From contig NZ_SMGK01000005.1 of NCBI RefSeq assembly GCF_004339725.1, positions 1 through 64,000 on the forward strand: 64,000 bases of DNA. Reading direction: 5' to 3'. Positions 34,521 to 43,637 of this stretch are shown here, piece after piece; within the stretch, counting starts at the first letter, position 1, and every line of letters begins with the position of its first letter. A model generated the notes under the pieces. That model saw only the letters and a list, made by a program, of their open reading frames with translations, did no database searches and was not told where the DNA came from. Origin of the DNA: Acidipila rosea. Lineage in GTDB: Bacteria > Acidobacteriota > Terriglobia > Terriglobales > Acidobacteriaceae. Position numbers and translations under genes: made by a program.

Positions 34521-35594
34521 AATACCGTAGTGGCCGTCCTGGGCGGAGCAGCTGGAGCAGCCGCGGCCGCACCGACAGAGGCTCCCAAGGCAGCCGCGCC
34601 GGCGGCTCAGGCGCAGGCGACTCCTGAGGCCCAGCCCAGCGCAGGCACCGCAGAGCATGTCCGCTCTTCGCCGCTGGTACGCAAGATGGCCAAGGAGAAT
34701 AACCTCGACCTCTCCCAGGTTTCCGGCTCGGGCTCGGGCGGCCGCATCACCAAGGAAGATGTTCTCGGCTTCATGGAAAAGAAGCCTGCTGCGGCAGCAG
34801 CGCCCTCCGCGGCCCCTGCAGCTGCCCCGTCAGCTCCGGCCCCGGCCGCTGCTGCCAGGCCTGCTGCTGCGCCGGTCTCTGCGCCGCAGCCCGGCGAGCT
34901 TGTCCCCATGACCCGGATGCGCTCCATCATCGCGCAGCGCATGGTCGAGACCAAGCGCACCAATGCGCATGTCCACACCGTCTTCAAGGTGGACTTTACC
35001 CGCATCGTCCGCATCCGCGAAAAGGAAAAGTCGAAGTACGAGCAGCGTAATGGCGTGAAGCTGACCTACATGCCCTTCATCGCGCGCGCGGCGGTGGCCA
35101 CCCTGCGCAAGATGCCTATCGTGAATGCCTCGATGGAAGGCGATGCGATCCGCTATCACCAGAACATCAACATCGGCATCGCGGTCGCTCTTGAGTGGGG
35201 GCTGATCGTTCCGGTCATCAAGCAGGCGGAGGAGCGCAGCTTCCTGGGTGTGGCCCGCGCCATTGTCGATCTGGCCGACCGCGCACGCGGCAAGAAGCTG
35301 AAGCCAGACGAAGTAGGCTCCGGCACCTTCACCATCACCAATCCGGGCATCTTCGGCGAGCAGTTCGGCACGCCGCTGATCAACATGCCGGAGAGCGCCA
35401 TCCTCGGCGTCGGCGGTCTCTTTAAGGAGCCGGCAGTCATCACCGATAAGGACGGCACAGACTCCATCGCCATCCGCCACATGATTCACCTGACTCTCGG
35501 CTTCGATCACCGCATCATCGATGGCGCCGACGCAGGCAAGTTCATGGCGGAAATGAAGAAGTACCTGGAAAACTGGAGCGAGGATATCGGCTAG
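33951..35594 (+). CDS. sucB: dihydrolipoamide acyltransferase (E2) with two lipoyl domains
   Basis: The E2 core of a 2-oxoacid dehydrogenase complex, most like the 2-oxoglutarate/actinobacterial-type SucB, though a pyruvate E2 is possible. Two near-identical lipoyl domains (about residues 1-77 and 122-198) carry the lipoyl Lys43 and Lys164, both in EISTDKVDAEIPSPAAG. Ala/Pro/Gln linkers join them to a peripheral-subunit-binding domain (about 238-275; SSPLVRKMAKENNLDLSQV) and the catalytic domain (about 320-547), which ends in HLTLGFDHRIIDGA with the active-site DHRxxDG motif. It stands beside lipB. A hairpin terminator follows. E1 and E3 genes are not in the window. Confidence 0.9.
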   Translation: MATEVLMPQMGESIFEGTITKWLKKPGDTVERDEPLFEISTDKVDAEIPSPAAGVLQEIKVAEGTTVQINTVVALLAASGSGTPDAAPQAQAATAAAPAAAAPAQPEAKATPAPEVPVASGPATDVVMPQMGESIFEGTITKWLKQVGDKVERDEPLFEISTDKVDAEIPSPAAGTLTEIKVPAGTTVQINTVVAVLGGAAGAAAAAPTEAPKAAAPAAQAQATPEAQPSAGTAEHVRSSPLVRKMAKENNLDLSQVSGSGSGGRITKEDVLGFMEKKPAAAAAPSAAPAAAPSAPAPAAAARPAAAPVSAPQPGELVPMTRMRSIIAQRMVETKRTNAHVHTVFKVDFTRIVRIREKEKSKYEQRNGVKLTYMPFIARAAVATLRKMPIVNASMEGDAIRYHQNINIGIAVALEWGLIVPVIKQAEERSFLGVARAIVDLADRARGKKLKPDEVGSGTFTITNPGIFGEQFGTPLINMPESAILGVGGLFKEPAVITDKDGTDSIAIRHMIHLTLGFDHRIIDGADAGKFMAEMKKYLENWSEDIG

Positions 35595-35629
35595 CCGATT
35601 CCTGCTTTTCAATCCTGACGATAAGACCG

Positions 35630-35654
35630 ATACCCCCGCTCATGGCGGGGGTAT
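35630..35654. terminator. bidirectional terminator between the E2 gene and the permease gene
   Basis: ATACCCCCGC (35630-35639) pairs perfectly with GCGGGGGTAT (35645-35654) around a 5-nt loop. It is followed by CTGCTTTTATC on the plus strand and lies between convergent genes, so it can serve both. Confidence 0.75.
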
Positions 35655-35664
35655 CTGCTTTTAT

Positions 35665-37530
35665 CTACCTGTTCAGGTACCACGGAATATTGATGACCAT
35701 CACCCGCTGATTGCCCTTCAGCAGCAGGAAAAGTTTCAGCGCATTCGCACGCTGGTTATGCAGCAGGTTTTCCCACCAGTGCCGCACCACCAGTTCCGGG
35801 ACCAGCACCGCAATCTGACGGTTCTCATGCTTTGCCTCCTGCTCCAGCACATAATCCGTCAAAGGCCGGATGACGAGCCGGTAAGGAGATTTGATCCGCT
35901 CCAGATGCGGCACATTCAGGCCCGCCTCGCGGATGGGGCCTGCGATCATCTGCTCCCATACATTGCAGATGGAGCCGGGGTCTTCGTCTTCCCCTTCGAT
36001 GTGGACGATTTCGACATCCGGCGAGAGCATCAGCGCGAAGCGAAGCCCTTTCTCGCTGATCTTGCTCCAGCGATCGATAGGCACAATTACCAGCGGCGGC
36101 CGCAATCCTGCCACACGCAGCGGATCGGGGTTGGCCGTCTCCCGCGCCACGCGCTCGTAGTGCCGATGCACGGCAAACATGATGACAATCAGCAGCGGGA
36201 TCAGAAGCGCCGTAACCCAGGCGCCCTCCTCAAACTTCGTAGCGAGAACCACGCACGTCGTTACGCCGGTCGCCAGTGCGCCGATGCCATTCACCAGCAT
36301 GCGGCCGTGGGCGTTCCCTTTCTTGTACCAGTGCACGACCATGCCGGACTGGGAGAGCGTAAAGGCCAGAAAGGCGCCAATGGCGTAGAGGGGTATAAGC
36401 CGGTCGGTGACGCCGCCGAAGAGGATCAGCAGTGCTGCCGTCAACCCAACGAGCGCGTATACGCCGTGGGAATAGAGCAGTCTTCGTCCACGCAGCAGAA
36501 AGACTCGCGGCAGATAGTTGTTGCTGGCGATTGCCCGCGTCAGCCGTGGAAAATCGGCAAAGGCCGTGTTCGCAGAGAGTGCCAGTACCAGCAGAATGGA
36601 GCCGATCGAGACGTAGTAGAAGATGCCACGGCCCATGACGGCTGAAATCAGCTCCGAGAGGACGCTTTCGTAGCCGGGACCATTCGGGTTGGTGGCGCCG
36701 ATGGAATACTCGCGGCAAAGCCATGCAATCCCTGCCAGCAGGATGATGAGCAGGGCGATGATGATGGTCAGCGTAAGCTTCGCGTTCTTCGAGCGCGGCT
36801 CGCGGAAGGCCATGACGCCGTTGCTCACTGCTTCGACCCCGGTCATCGCCGCGCAGCCGCTCGAGAAGACGCGCAGCAGCAGCCAGAGGCTCAACGCCTC
36901 AGTCGCCGCAGGCAGCTGGGGCGGAGCGATCACGGGATGAGGGTGACCGCCTGAGGCCAGCGCATGCCAGCCGCCCAGGGCGATCACGGTCATCAGCGTG
37001 CCCAGGAAGAGATACGTCGGAATCATGAAGGCGACTCCGGTATCCCGAACCCCGCGTAGGTTGATCAGCGTGAGCAGCACAAGAATCCCCAGGCAGAGAG
37101 CCAGCGTATGCGGCTGCAGGCCGGGCGCAGCCGAGATCAGTGCGCCCACGCCCGCCGAGATGCCGACGGCTGCGGTCAGCACATAGTCGATCATCAGCGC
37201 TGCTGCTGCGAGCAGCCCCGGCATGCGGCCCAGGTTCTCCGAGGCTACCGTGTAAGAGCCTCCTCCGTGGGGATAGGCATCGATCGTCTGCCGATAGGAG
37301 AAATAGACGATGATCAGCAGGGCGAGAATCGCAGCGCTGATCGGGACGATATAGTGAACGCCTGCGAGCCCTAGCGGAATCAGCAGCGTCAGCGCTGCCT
37401 CCGGCCCGTATGCAGCCGAACTAAGGGCATCGAGTCCGAAGATGGGAATGCCGGCCGAAGGCCCGATCTGCTCAGCTCGTTCGTCGAAACTAGGCAGCGG
37501 CTTGCCGAAAAGAACGTCCAGTATCTTCAT
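35665..37530 (-). CDS. APC-superfamily permease, amino acid or potassium (KimA-like)
   Basis: A 621-residue membrane protein with about twelve helices and a soluble C-terminal region of 160 residues. The N-terminal region FGLDALSSAAYGPEAALTLL and AYPHGGGSYTVASENLG match APC transporters of the KimA/YdaO subgroup, which import potassium. VEAVSNGVMAFREPRSKNAK lies mid-protein. The C-terminal soluble part contains RLVIRPLTDYVLEQEAKHENRQIAVLVPELV. The ion or amino acid is not certain. GGGAG precedes the ATG. I see no c-di-AMP riboswitch in the 122 bases upstream. Confidence 0.82.
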   Translation of the reverse strand: MKILDVLFGKPLPSFDERAEQIGPSAGIPIFGLDALSSAAYGPEAALTLLIPLGLAGVHYIVPISAAILALLIIVYFSYRQTIDAYPHGGGSYTVASENLGRMPGLLAAAALMIDYVLTAAVGISAGVGALISAAPGLQPHTLALCLGILVLLTLINLRGVRDTGVAFMIPTYLFLGTLMTVIALGGWHALASGGHPHPVIAPPQLPAATEALSLWLLLRVFSSGCAAMTGVEAVSNGVMAFREPRSKNAKLTLTIIIALLIILLAGIAWLCREYSIGATNPNGPGYESVLSELISAVMGRGIFYYVSIGSILLVLALSANTAFADFPRLTRAIASNNYLPRVFLLRGRRLLYSHGVYALVGLTAALLILFGGVTDRLIPLYAIGAFLAFTLSQSGMVVHWYKKGNAHGRMLVNGIGALATGVTTCVVLATKFEEGAWVTALLIPLLIVIMFAVHRHYERVARETANPDPLRVAGLRPPLVIVPIDRWSKISEKGLRFALMLSPDVEIVHIEGEDEDPGSICNVWEQMIAGPIREAGLNVPHLERIKSPYRLVIRPLTDYVLEQEAKHENRQIAVLVPELVVRHWWENLLHNQRANALKLFLLLKGNQRVMVINIPWYLNR

Positions 37531-37652
37531 AAGCTCCCGTTTAACTTAGACTTGGATGCTTCCAGATTCAGCTTAACGGCAGTTGAGGCTTTGCTCTTCG
37601 CTATCGTGCGCTGCCTTTATTTGCGATAGTATTTTCCTTCCACGGAGAAATC

Positions 37653-39173
37653 ATGAAATCCATCTATCTGCTCGCTCTCTGCCTGTTAGCCGCACCCGCC
37701 TTCTCTCAGACCGCGCCGCATGAGCCGGAGAAGCCCGCGGCCGCGCCCGCTCCCGCGATGACGGTAGAGAAGCCGTCTGTGACGCACCATAAGATCGTGG
37801 CTCATGGCAAGACGCTCAGCTACACCGCCACTGCTGGGCGGCTGCCCATCAGGAACGAGAAGGGCGATATCGAAGCGGAGATGTTTTACGTTGCGTATAC
37901 GCTCGACGGAGCGGAAGGCAAGCGGCCGCTCACCTTTGCCTTTAATGGCGGCCCCGGTTCGGCGACCGTCTGGCTGCACATGGGAGCCTTTGGCCCCAAG
38001 CGGGTCAAGATGCTGCCGAACGGCTTTATGCCGCCGCCGCCCTACCAGCTGGAGGACAACCAGGACACGTGGCTGGATAAGTCGGACCTTGTCTTCGTCG
38101 ATGCCATCGGCACCGGATACAGCCGTCCGGCCACCCCGGAGCTTGGCAAGAAGTTCTGGAGCGTCAAGGGCGATGTCGCCGCGTTCGGTGAGTTTATTCG
38201 CCTCTACCTGCAACAGAACTCTCGCTGGACGTCGCCGCTCTATCTCGCGGGCGAAAGCTACGGCACGACCCGCGCCGCCGGGCTTTCCGGCTACCTGGTC
38301 GACCACGGCATCGCGCTCAACGGTATCGTGCTTATCTCCACCGTCATGCAGTTCCAGACGCTGGAGTTCGACCGCGGCAACGATCAGCCTTATGCGCTCA
38401 TCCTGCCCACGTATGCGATGATCGCCGACTATCACAAGAAGCTTGCCGCCGGGGTAGGCGATGATCCGGTGGCACTGCGCCACGAAGTAGAGCAGTGGGT
38501 GACGAACGATTACACCGTAGCGCTGCAGAAAGGCGACAGCCTGACCGCTGCGGAGCGGGATGCGGTTGCAGAAAAGCTTGCCCGCTATACTGGCCTGCCC
38601 AAGCAGTACATTCTCGAGAAAAATCTGCGTATTGATTTGAGCGCCTTCGATACAGAGCTGATGCGCAGCGACAACAAGATCATCGGTCGCCTCGATGGCC
38701 GCTTCACCGGCACCAGCCTTGACCAGACATCGCAGGAACCGGATTACGACCCCAGCGAGTCGGCGATTCGTCCGCCCTACACGTCTCTCTTTGGCGACTA
38801 CGTTAAGCAGGAACTTGGCTACGAGACTGACCTGACCTACTACATCCTGGGCGGCGGTGTGAAGGGCTGGGACTTCAATGACGAGCAGCGGGAGGGCGGC
38901 TACCCGGATACCAGCGAATCGCTGCAGAAGGCCTTCGCCAAAAATCCCTACATGCGCGTCTTCGTCGCCGAGGGCAACTACGACTGCGCTACGCCCTACT
39001 TCGCGGTCGACTACACGCTCGACCACATGGGCCTGACGCCTGAGGAGCACTCGCATATCACCCGCGACCACTTCGAAGCAGGGCACATGGTCTACATCGA
39101 TCAGTCATCGCTCGACAGATTGAAGAAGGATGTCGACAGCTTCTACGACACGACCGCGCACCCAACCAGGTAG
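37653..39173 (+). CDS. secreted serine carboxypeptidase-like S10 peptidase
   Basis: A 506-residue exported protein of peptidase family S10. A signal peptide (MKSIYLLALCLLAAPAFSQ) precedes a Pro/Ala-rich linker (about 20-40). The S10 pattern is clear: LTFAFNGGPGSATVWLHMGA, SDLVFVDAIGTGYSRP, and nucleophile Ser202 in LAGESYGTTRAAG; the acid is the Asp of GNYDCATPYFAVDYTLDHM and the base His is in FEAGHMVYID. In bacteria these proteins act in the periplasm or outside on C-terminal residues of peptides; the specificity is unknown. GGAGAA precedes the start. It is divergent from the APC permease. Confidence 0.88.
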   Translation: MKSIYLLALCLLAAPAFSQTAPHEPEKPAAAPAPAMTVEKPSVTHHKIVAHGKTLSYTATAGRLPIRNEKGDIEAEMFYVAYTLDGAEGKRPLTFAFNGGPGSATVWLHMGAFGPKRVKMLPNGFMPPPPYQLEDNQDTWLDKSDLVFVDAIGTGYSRPATPELGKKFWSVKGDVAAFGEFIRLYLQQNSRWTSPLYLAGESYGTTRAAGLSGYLVDHGIALNGIVLISTVMQFQTLEFDRGNDQPYALILPTYAMIADYHKKLAAGVGDDPVALRHEVEQWVTNDYTVALQKGDSLTAAERDAVAEKLARYTGLPKQYILEKNLRIDLSAFDTELMRSDNKIIGRLDGRFTGTSLDQTSQEPDYDPSESAIRPPYTSLFGDYVKQELGYETDLTYYILGGGVKGWDFNDEQREGGYPDTSESLQKAFAKNPYMRVFVAEGNYDCATPYFAVDYTLDHMGLTPEEHSHITRDHFEAGHMVYIDQSSLDRLKKDVDSFYDTTAHPTR

Positions 39174-39234
39174 AAGGCGCTCGCGGATAGGAATATAGCG
39201 GGCTTGCCTTGATCGACGAACTCGAAGCGCAACT

Positions 39235-39255
39235 GACGGGCAGCTTCTGCCCGTC
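39235..39255. terminator. hairpin between the S10 peptidase gene and the LssY_C gene
   Basis: GACGGGCAG (39235-39243) pairs perfectly with CTGCCCGTC (39247-39255) around CTT, followed by GGTTTACTT. It lies between the convergent genes and just past the stop of the minus-strand gene. Confidence 0.6.
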
Positions 39256-39258
39256 GGT

Positions 39259-40452
39259 TTACTTGAGCAGCATGACAACAATTCTCCCGTCGGAGTGGAA
39301 ACTGCCGCCGGTTGCCGTCTTTGCCGTGGTGAGCGGGTGGGAAGGCATGACATACGCTGCCGCCGCAACCACCCCCGCGGCCGCGAAACTCTGCTCGATA
39401 AAGTCCCGCTCCGCGTCAATGTTGGGATCGATATGGTGGGTGACACCATTGTTCCTCTGGTCCGTCTCAAATCCGTTGTCATGCGTTGCCGAGCCCACCC
39501 AGAGCGGCTGCCCATTCACCGTTTCCGTGGTCTTCCAGACGCGCAGATGGTTCCTCACCGCAGCCACTTCGAGCGGGTCGGCGCGCGCGTAGGCATAGTC
39601 CTGCGGACGGCCAAAGAGGTAGAGGGTGCTCATCGGCATATCGGTATACGCCTTGTGCGAGAGCGTGGCTTCCAGTCCGTGCACAATTGCATCCTGCGTC
39701 GTCTTGTCAGTCTTTGTCCATCCGGCGGAGGCAAAGGCCTGTGTTACCTGACTATCGGTTCCGATCAGGGCAAAGTTGACCATGTCCCCGGGATCGCCCT
39801 GCTGATCGCTCACGCGACGCGGAATGTCTGCAAAGAGAGCAGGTGCGAGCACCTGGCTCAGCCTCACTGCCGCGTCCTTGCCGGCTGCGGTAGCCGCGGA
39901 GAGCTTCACCTTGCCCGCGAAGGAGCCCTCTCGGCTCAGGTCGCTGCTGACATTGGCGCGGACAAAGAGCTCTCCGCTTACCGGCGCAGTAACAGCCTTC
40001 TGTGCGCCGATCGCGAAGGGCACGGCCGCGTCGCCCAATCCCATGCGTCCGATCAGTTCTCCCGTCTGGGCGGTATTCAGGGGGAAATTACGCAGCAGGT
40101 CTTTCCATCCGCGCGGCACTCCATCCGGTGTTGCGGTGCGTCCGTCGGAGAGCGTCAGGGTTCCGGTGGCTGAGAACTCCATCGGATCGCCTGCCTGCAC
40201 CTCGACGCCTGTGTCCGTCCACTCATCGGCGTTCGCGGTGAAGTTGTATGTGCCCTTGCGCGAAGCATGGGAAGTACCCGCAGTTGCGCCCAGCGGCAGA
40301 TCGGTGACGCCATTGACGGAGGGTGCAGTGACAGCCTGTGGAGCGGCGGACTCATAGACCTTCACCTTCGGCGGGCTCTGCTGCGCCGCTGCCAACGTGC
40401 ACAGGCCTGCCATGATTCCGATCCAGGTTGCGCTGAGGAGATTCAACTTCAT
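39259..40452 (-). CDS. secreted protein with LssY C-terminal domain and lectin-like module
   Basis: A 397-residue exported protein. A signal peptide (MKLNLLSATWIGIMAGLCTLAAA) is followed by a beta-rich module (about 65-165; FTANADEWTDTGVEVQAGDPM followed by EFSATGTLTLSDG) similar to PA-IL-type lectin modules. From about residue 215 the LssY C-terminal domain follows: GDPGDMVNFALIGTDSQVTQ, STLYLFGRPQDYAYA, WVGSATHDNGFETD, and THHIDPNIDAERDFI. In most bacteria LssY_C is joined to a membrane PAP2-type part; here it is secreted. The role is unknown. It is downstream of ahcY by 58 bases, across a terminator. Confidence 0.75.
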   Translation of the reverse strand: MKLNLLSATWIGIMAGLCTLAAAQQSPPKVKVYESAAPQAVTAPSVNGVTDLPLGATAGTSHASRKGTYNFTANADEWTDTGVEVQAGDPMEFSATGTLTLSDGRTATPDGVPRGWKDLLRNFPLNTAQTGELIGRMGLGDAAVPFAIGAQKAVTAPVSGELFVRANVSSDLSREGSFAGKVKLSAATAAGKDAAVRLSQVLAPALFADIPRRVSDQQGDPGDMVNFALIGTDSQVTQAFASAGWTKTDKTTQDAIVHGLEATLSHKAYTDMPMSTLYLFGRPQDYAYARADPLEVAAVRNHLRVWKTTETVNGQPLWVGSATHDNGFETDQRNNGVTHHIDPNIDAERDFIEQSFAAAGVVAAAAYVMPSHPLTTAKTATGGSFHSDGRIVVMLLK

Positions 40453-40465
40453 TCACCAATGGAAA

Positions 40466-40491
40466 AAGCCCCGGAGTTGAATCCGGGGCTT
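40466..40491 (-). terminator. terminator after ahcY
   Basis: On the minus strand, AAGCCCCGGA pairs perfectly with TCCGGGGCTT and is followed by TTTTTCC. It sits 20 bases past the ahcY stop and before the LssY_C gene, so it ends the ahcY transcript. Confidence 0.85.
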
Positions 40492-40510
40492 GCTCGCTTG
40501 AAAGCTTTGT

Positions 40511-41785
40511 TTATGTTCCTTCAGACCAGCTCGCCAGATATTCTTCCTGTTCTGATGTCAGGCGATCGATGCCGATCGACATCGACTCCAGCTTCAGCTT
40601 GGCGACGCGCTTGTCCAGATCCTGCGGTACGGAGTAGACCTTCTTCTCAAGGCTTCCGTGGTTCTTCACCAGGTAGTCAGCCGCGAGCGCCTGATTGGCG
40701 AAGCTCATATCCATGACGGAGGCTGGATGACCTTCAGCCGCTGCAAGGTTAATCAGGCGACCCTCGCCCAGCAGGTAAATCTTGCGGCCATCGCGCATTG
40801 CGTATTCTTCAACAAACTCGCGGGTCGGGCGCTTCGATGAGGAGATGCGCTCCAGGGCCGGGATGTCGATCTCGACGTTGAAGTGGCCGGAGTTGGCTAC
40901 AATCGCACCGTTCTTCATCAGCTCGAAGTGCTCCTGGCGGATGACGCTCTTGTTGCCGGTGACCGTCACGAAGATGTCGCCGATCTTGGCCGCCTCGGTC
41001 ATGGACATCACGCGAAGGCCATCCATCACCGCTTCCAGCGCGCGGGTGGGGTCAATCTCGGTCACGATGACCTCTGCGCCCATGCCGCGTGCGCGCATGG
41101 CCAGGCCGCGTCCGCACCAGCCATAGCCGGCAACGACGAACTTGGCTCCTGCGAGCAGCACGTTGGTGCAGCGGACCACGCCATCGATCGTGGATTGCCC
41201 GGTGCCGTAGCGGTTGTCGAACATGTGCTTGGTAAGAGCATCGTTCACCGCAACCACCGGGTACCCGAGGACGCCGTCCTTGGCCATGGCACGCAGGCGA
41301 ATGACGCCGGTCGTCGTCTCTTCTGTGCCTGCAATCACGCCGGCCAGCGCATCCTTGCGCTTGGTGTGCAGCAGGGTGACCAGATCGCAGCCATCATCCA
41401 TCGTGAAATGGGGCTTGTGGTCGATCGCCGACATGATGTGGGAGTAATAGCTGTCGTTATCCTCGCCCTTGATCGCATAGGTCTGGATGCTGAAATCTCG
41501 CGCCAGCGCCGCGGCTACATCGTCCTGCGTGGAGAGCGGGTTGGAGGCGCAGAGCGCCACATCAGCGCCGCCGTCGCGCAAGGTGATCATCAGGTTTGCT
41601 GTCTCGGTCGTCACATGCAGGCAGGCAGCAATGCGGATGCCCTTGAGCGGCTGGTTCTTGATGAACTCCTTGCGGATGCTCTGAAGCACGGGCATCGACT
41701 GGTTCGCCCACTCAATGCGTTTGCGACCCTGATCGGCCAGGTCGAGATTCTTTACGTGGTTCGGTGTAGCTGTTGTAGTCGCCAT
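40511..41785 (-). CDS. ahcY: adenosylhomocysteinase
   Basis: AhcY splits S-adenosylhomocysteine to adenosine and homocysteine and so relieves product inhibition of methyltransferases. The 424-residue NAD-dependent enzyme shows [84 protein letters not shown], the NAD motif [11 protein letters not shown], and [10 protein letters not shown]. The length is that of the short bacterial/archaeal type without the plant/mammal insert. The start ATG 41785 follows a G-rich leader that contains a hairpin; I considered an SAH riboswitch there but rejected it. Confidence 0.96.
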   Translation of the reverse strand: MATTTATPNHVKNLDLADQGRKRIEWANQSMPVLQSIRKEFIKNQPLKGIRIAACLHVTTETANLMITLRDGGADVALCASNPLSTQDDVAAALARDFSIQTYAIKGEDNDSYYSHIMSAIDHKPHFTMDDGCDLVTLLHTKRKDALAGVIAGTEETTTGVIRLRAMAKDGVLGYPVVAVNDALTKHMFDNRYGTGQSTIDGVVRCTNVLLAGAKFVVAGYGWCGRGLAMRARGMGAEVIVTEIDPTRALEAVMDGLRVMSMTEAAKIGDIFVTVTGNKSVIRQEHFELMKNGAIVANSGHFNVEIDIPALERISSSKRPTREFVEEYAMRDGRKIYLLGEGRLINLAAAEGHPASVMDMSFANQALAADYLVKNHGSLEKKVYSVPQDLDKRVAKLKLESMSIGIDRLTSEQEEYLASWSEGT

Positions 41786-41879
41786 AATTTTTTGCGTCGG
41801 GCTCCCGTAGCGGGCCCCTTCAGATGTGCTCCTCGCCCCTTGAGAATACCATTCAGCCCGCCGCGATGCCTGAAAGCCT

Positions 41880-42929
41880 TCAGGATCGTTTGCGTTCCGC
41901 TTCCAGCAGCTTGCGCTTGCGCTCGATTCCCCAGCGATAGCCGGTTAGGCTGCCGTCGCTCCCCACCACTCGGTGGCAGGGCACCACCACTGCGACCGGA
42001 TTCGAGCCGCAGGCGCGCGCTACTGCGCGGACAGCCGTTGGCTGGCCGATTGCGTCGGCCACCTGGGCGTAGCTGCGTGTCTCGCCTCTCGGGATCTGCT
42101 GGAGCGCCTTCCATACGCGCGCCTGAAACGCAGTTGCCCTCACATCGAGGGGCAACTCGCGCGTCACCGGATGCTCGCCCAGGTGCGCCAGGACCTGGGC
42201 GACCATTTTGCCAAGCGCCTTGTCATCGCGCGTCAGTTCGGCACGAGGAAAGCGCGCTCTCAGGTCGTCTTCCAGTTCGCTTTCGAGCGCGCCGAAGCCT
42301 ACGGCACAGAGCCCGGCCGCGGTCGCCGCTACCAGCATCTTCCCTAGCGGTGAGAGCGTGATCGTGTAGCGGATTGTTTCTCCAGCCGCTCCGCGCCGCA
42401 AGGCGCCCGGCTTCATGCCGAGGCCTGCGGTAGCCCGCTCGTAGAAGCGGCTTGAGGAGCTATACCCCGCACTGTAGATCGCCTCCGTCACGCTGCCGCC
42501 AGTCGCCAGCCCTTCGCGCATCTGCTCCATCCGCCGGGCAAGCTGATACTGGCGCGGGGAGAGCCCCAGGCAGCGGCGAAAAAGCCTCTGCAGGTGAAAC
42601 GGACTAAGCCCTGCGACCTTACCCAGCGCGGCAAGGCTGACGCTTTGCTCCGCGTGCTGATCCAGGTAGCGGCAGAGAGTGGTCAGCACCCGAAGGTGCG
42701 GATGCTCCCGCTCCGGGGTACACCGCTTGCAGGCGCGAAATCCGGCCTGCTCGGCAAGCTCGCTGGTGGCGAAAAACGCTACGGAGCTCCGCCGTGGCCG
42801 CCGGCTGGGGCAGGAGGGACGACAGTAGATCCCCGTTGTCCGCACTCCATACACAAAGAGCGAATCCGCGGAGACCTCCCGCGTCGCCACCATCTCCCAT
42901 GCACGGTCCCAGATATGGTTCGTATCCAT
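41880..42929 (-). CDS. ada: Ada: DNA alkylation-damage sensor/repair protein
   Basis: A 349-residue bifunctional protein. N-terminal zinc-binding methyl-acceptor domain with Cys36, Cys40, Cys67 and Cys70 ([13 protein letters not shown] and ACKRC); Cys36 aligns with the Escherichia coli methyl-phosphotriester acceptor Cys38. An AraC-type helix-turn-helix follows ([20 protein letters not shown]). The C-terminal O6-methylguanine methyltransferase has the [13 protein letters not shown] loop and active-site VVPCHRVV with Cys318. I prefer ATG 42929 over 42965, since this puts the Cys positions in register. Ada methylates itself, then activates its own regulon. No alkA or alkB is adjacent. Confidence 0.92.
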   Translation of the reverse strand: MDTNHIWDRAWEMVATREVSADSLFVYGVRTTGIYCRPSCPSRRPRRSSVAFFATSELAEQAGFRACKRCTPEREHPHLRVLTTLCRYLDQHAEQSVSLAALGKVAGLSPFHLQRLFRRCLGLSPRQYQLARRMEQMREGLATGGSVTEAIYSAGYSSSSRFYERATAGLGMKPGALRRGAAGETIRYTITLSPLGKMLVAATAAGLCAVGFGALESELEDDLRARFPRAELTRDDKALGKMVAQVLAHLGEHPVTRELPLDVRATAFQARVWKALQQIPRGETRSYAQVADAIGQPTAVRAVARACGSNPVAVVVPCHRVVGSDGSLTGYRWGIERKRKLLEAERKRS

Positions 42930-42995
42930 GCCACCATCTTCCGGCGTTTCAGCTCGCGCCTGCACTCCGCTTCTTGCGGTTAAAGCATCGAGATT

Positions 42996-43637
42996 TTACC
43001 GCCAGCCGTCCCGCTTCTGCGCGACCACCAGACCTCGTGGCGTAGGCAGCAGAACGACGGAAAGCAAGCCTTCCGCCTCCATCTTGAGCGCAGCGTCGCG
43101 GACTGTCTTCAGGTGGGAGCTTGCGTCATGCATCAGCACCAATCCCTGAGGGTTGATCTGCGGCAGAAAGCGCTTGACTTCCTGCTCCCGGATAGGCATG
43201 TCGCTATCGCTGAAGAGCAGGTCAATCGTGCCATTCACCTGCATCTCCAGGCTGGACTCATTCCGCAGTTCGATCCACTCGGCCAGCCCTGACGCGGCAA
43301 TCTTCTCCTTTGCCTTTGCAAAGACGACAGGATCGAACTCGCAGCTGATCACTCGCCCAAAGCCGTTTCGCTTGAGCCCCTCGGCGATCCAGAGTGTGCT
43401 TACGCCGAGGAACGATCCCGTCTCGACGACCAGCTCCGGCTTCACCGTCGTCACCAGAGTGCGCAGAAACTCCAGCACTTCGGCCTCGGCGGTCATCGAG
43501 TCATACATACTCCACCGCTCCGGGTGTGGACACTCCGGGGTGGCGCGGTGATACTCGGGCAGCAGTGCTCCCTGCGCCCGCTCTGCCTGCAGCATCACCT
43601 TGTGTTCCTGTTTGAGCTTCTTGCGAAAAAGGCCCAT
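42996..43637 (-). CDS. class I SAM-dependent methyltransferase
   Basis: A 213-residue Rossmann-fold methyltransferase. Motif I is LVVETGSFLGVSTLWIAEGL (about residues 70-89), motif II region FGRVISCEFDPVVFAKAKEK with acidic Asp/Glu, and motif III-like TIDLLFSDSDMPIREQE. A C-terminal strand SVVLLPTPRGLVVAQ ends the fold. The family resembles O-methyltransferase-like Methyltransf_24 proteins, substrate unknown. The ATG overlaps the hemL stop by one base (TAATG), so it is translationally coupled to hemL. The connection to porphyrin synthesis is unproven. Confidence 0.75.
   Translation of the reverse strand: MGLFRKKLKQEHKVMLQAERAQGALLPEYHRATPECPHPERWSMYDSMTAEAEVLEFLRTLVTTVKPELVVETGSFLGVSTLWIAEGLKRNGFGRVISCEFDPVVFAKAKEKIAASGLAEWIELRNESSLEMQVNGTIDLLFSDSDMPIREQEVKRFLPQINPQGLVLMHDASSHLKTVRDAALKMEAEGLLSVVLLPTPRGLVVAQKRDGWR

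Noticed and set aside
37686..39086. 466-codon open frame on the minus strand
   Set aside because: It is exactly antisense to the S10 peptidase, is rich in Arg/Gly/Val from GC-biased third positions, and has no start signal or domain pattern.
41786..41860. SAH riboswitch upstream of ahcY
   Set aside because: The leader contains GAGGAGC and a GC-rich hairpin, which recalls part of the consensus, but the following conserved GCUGCAAC-type core is missing and the pairing geometry does not fit. A covariance search could overturn this.
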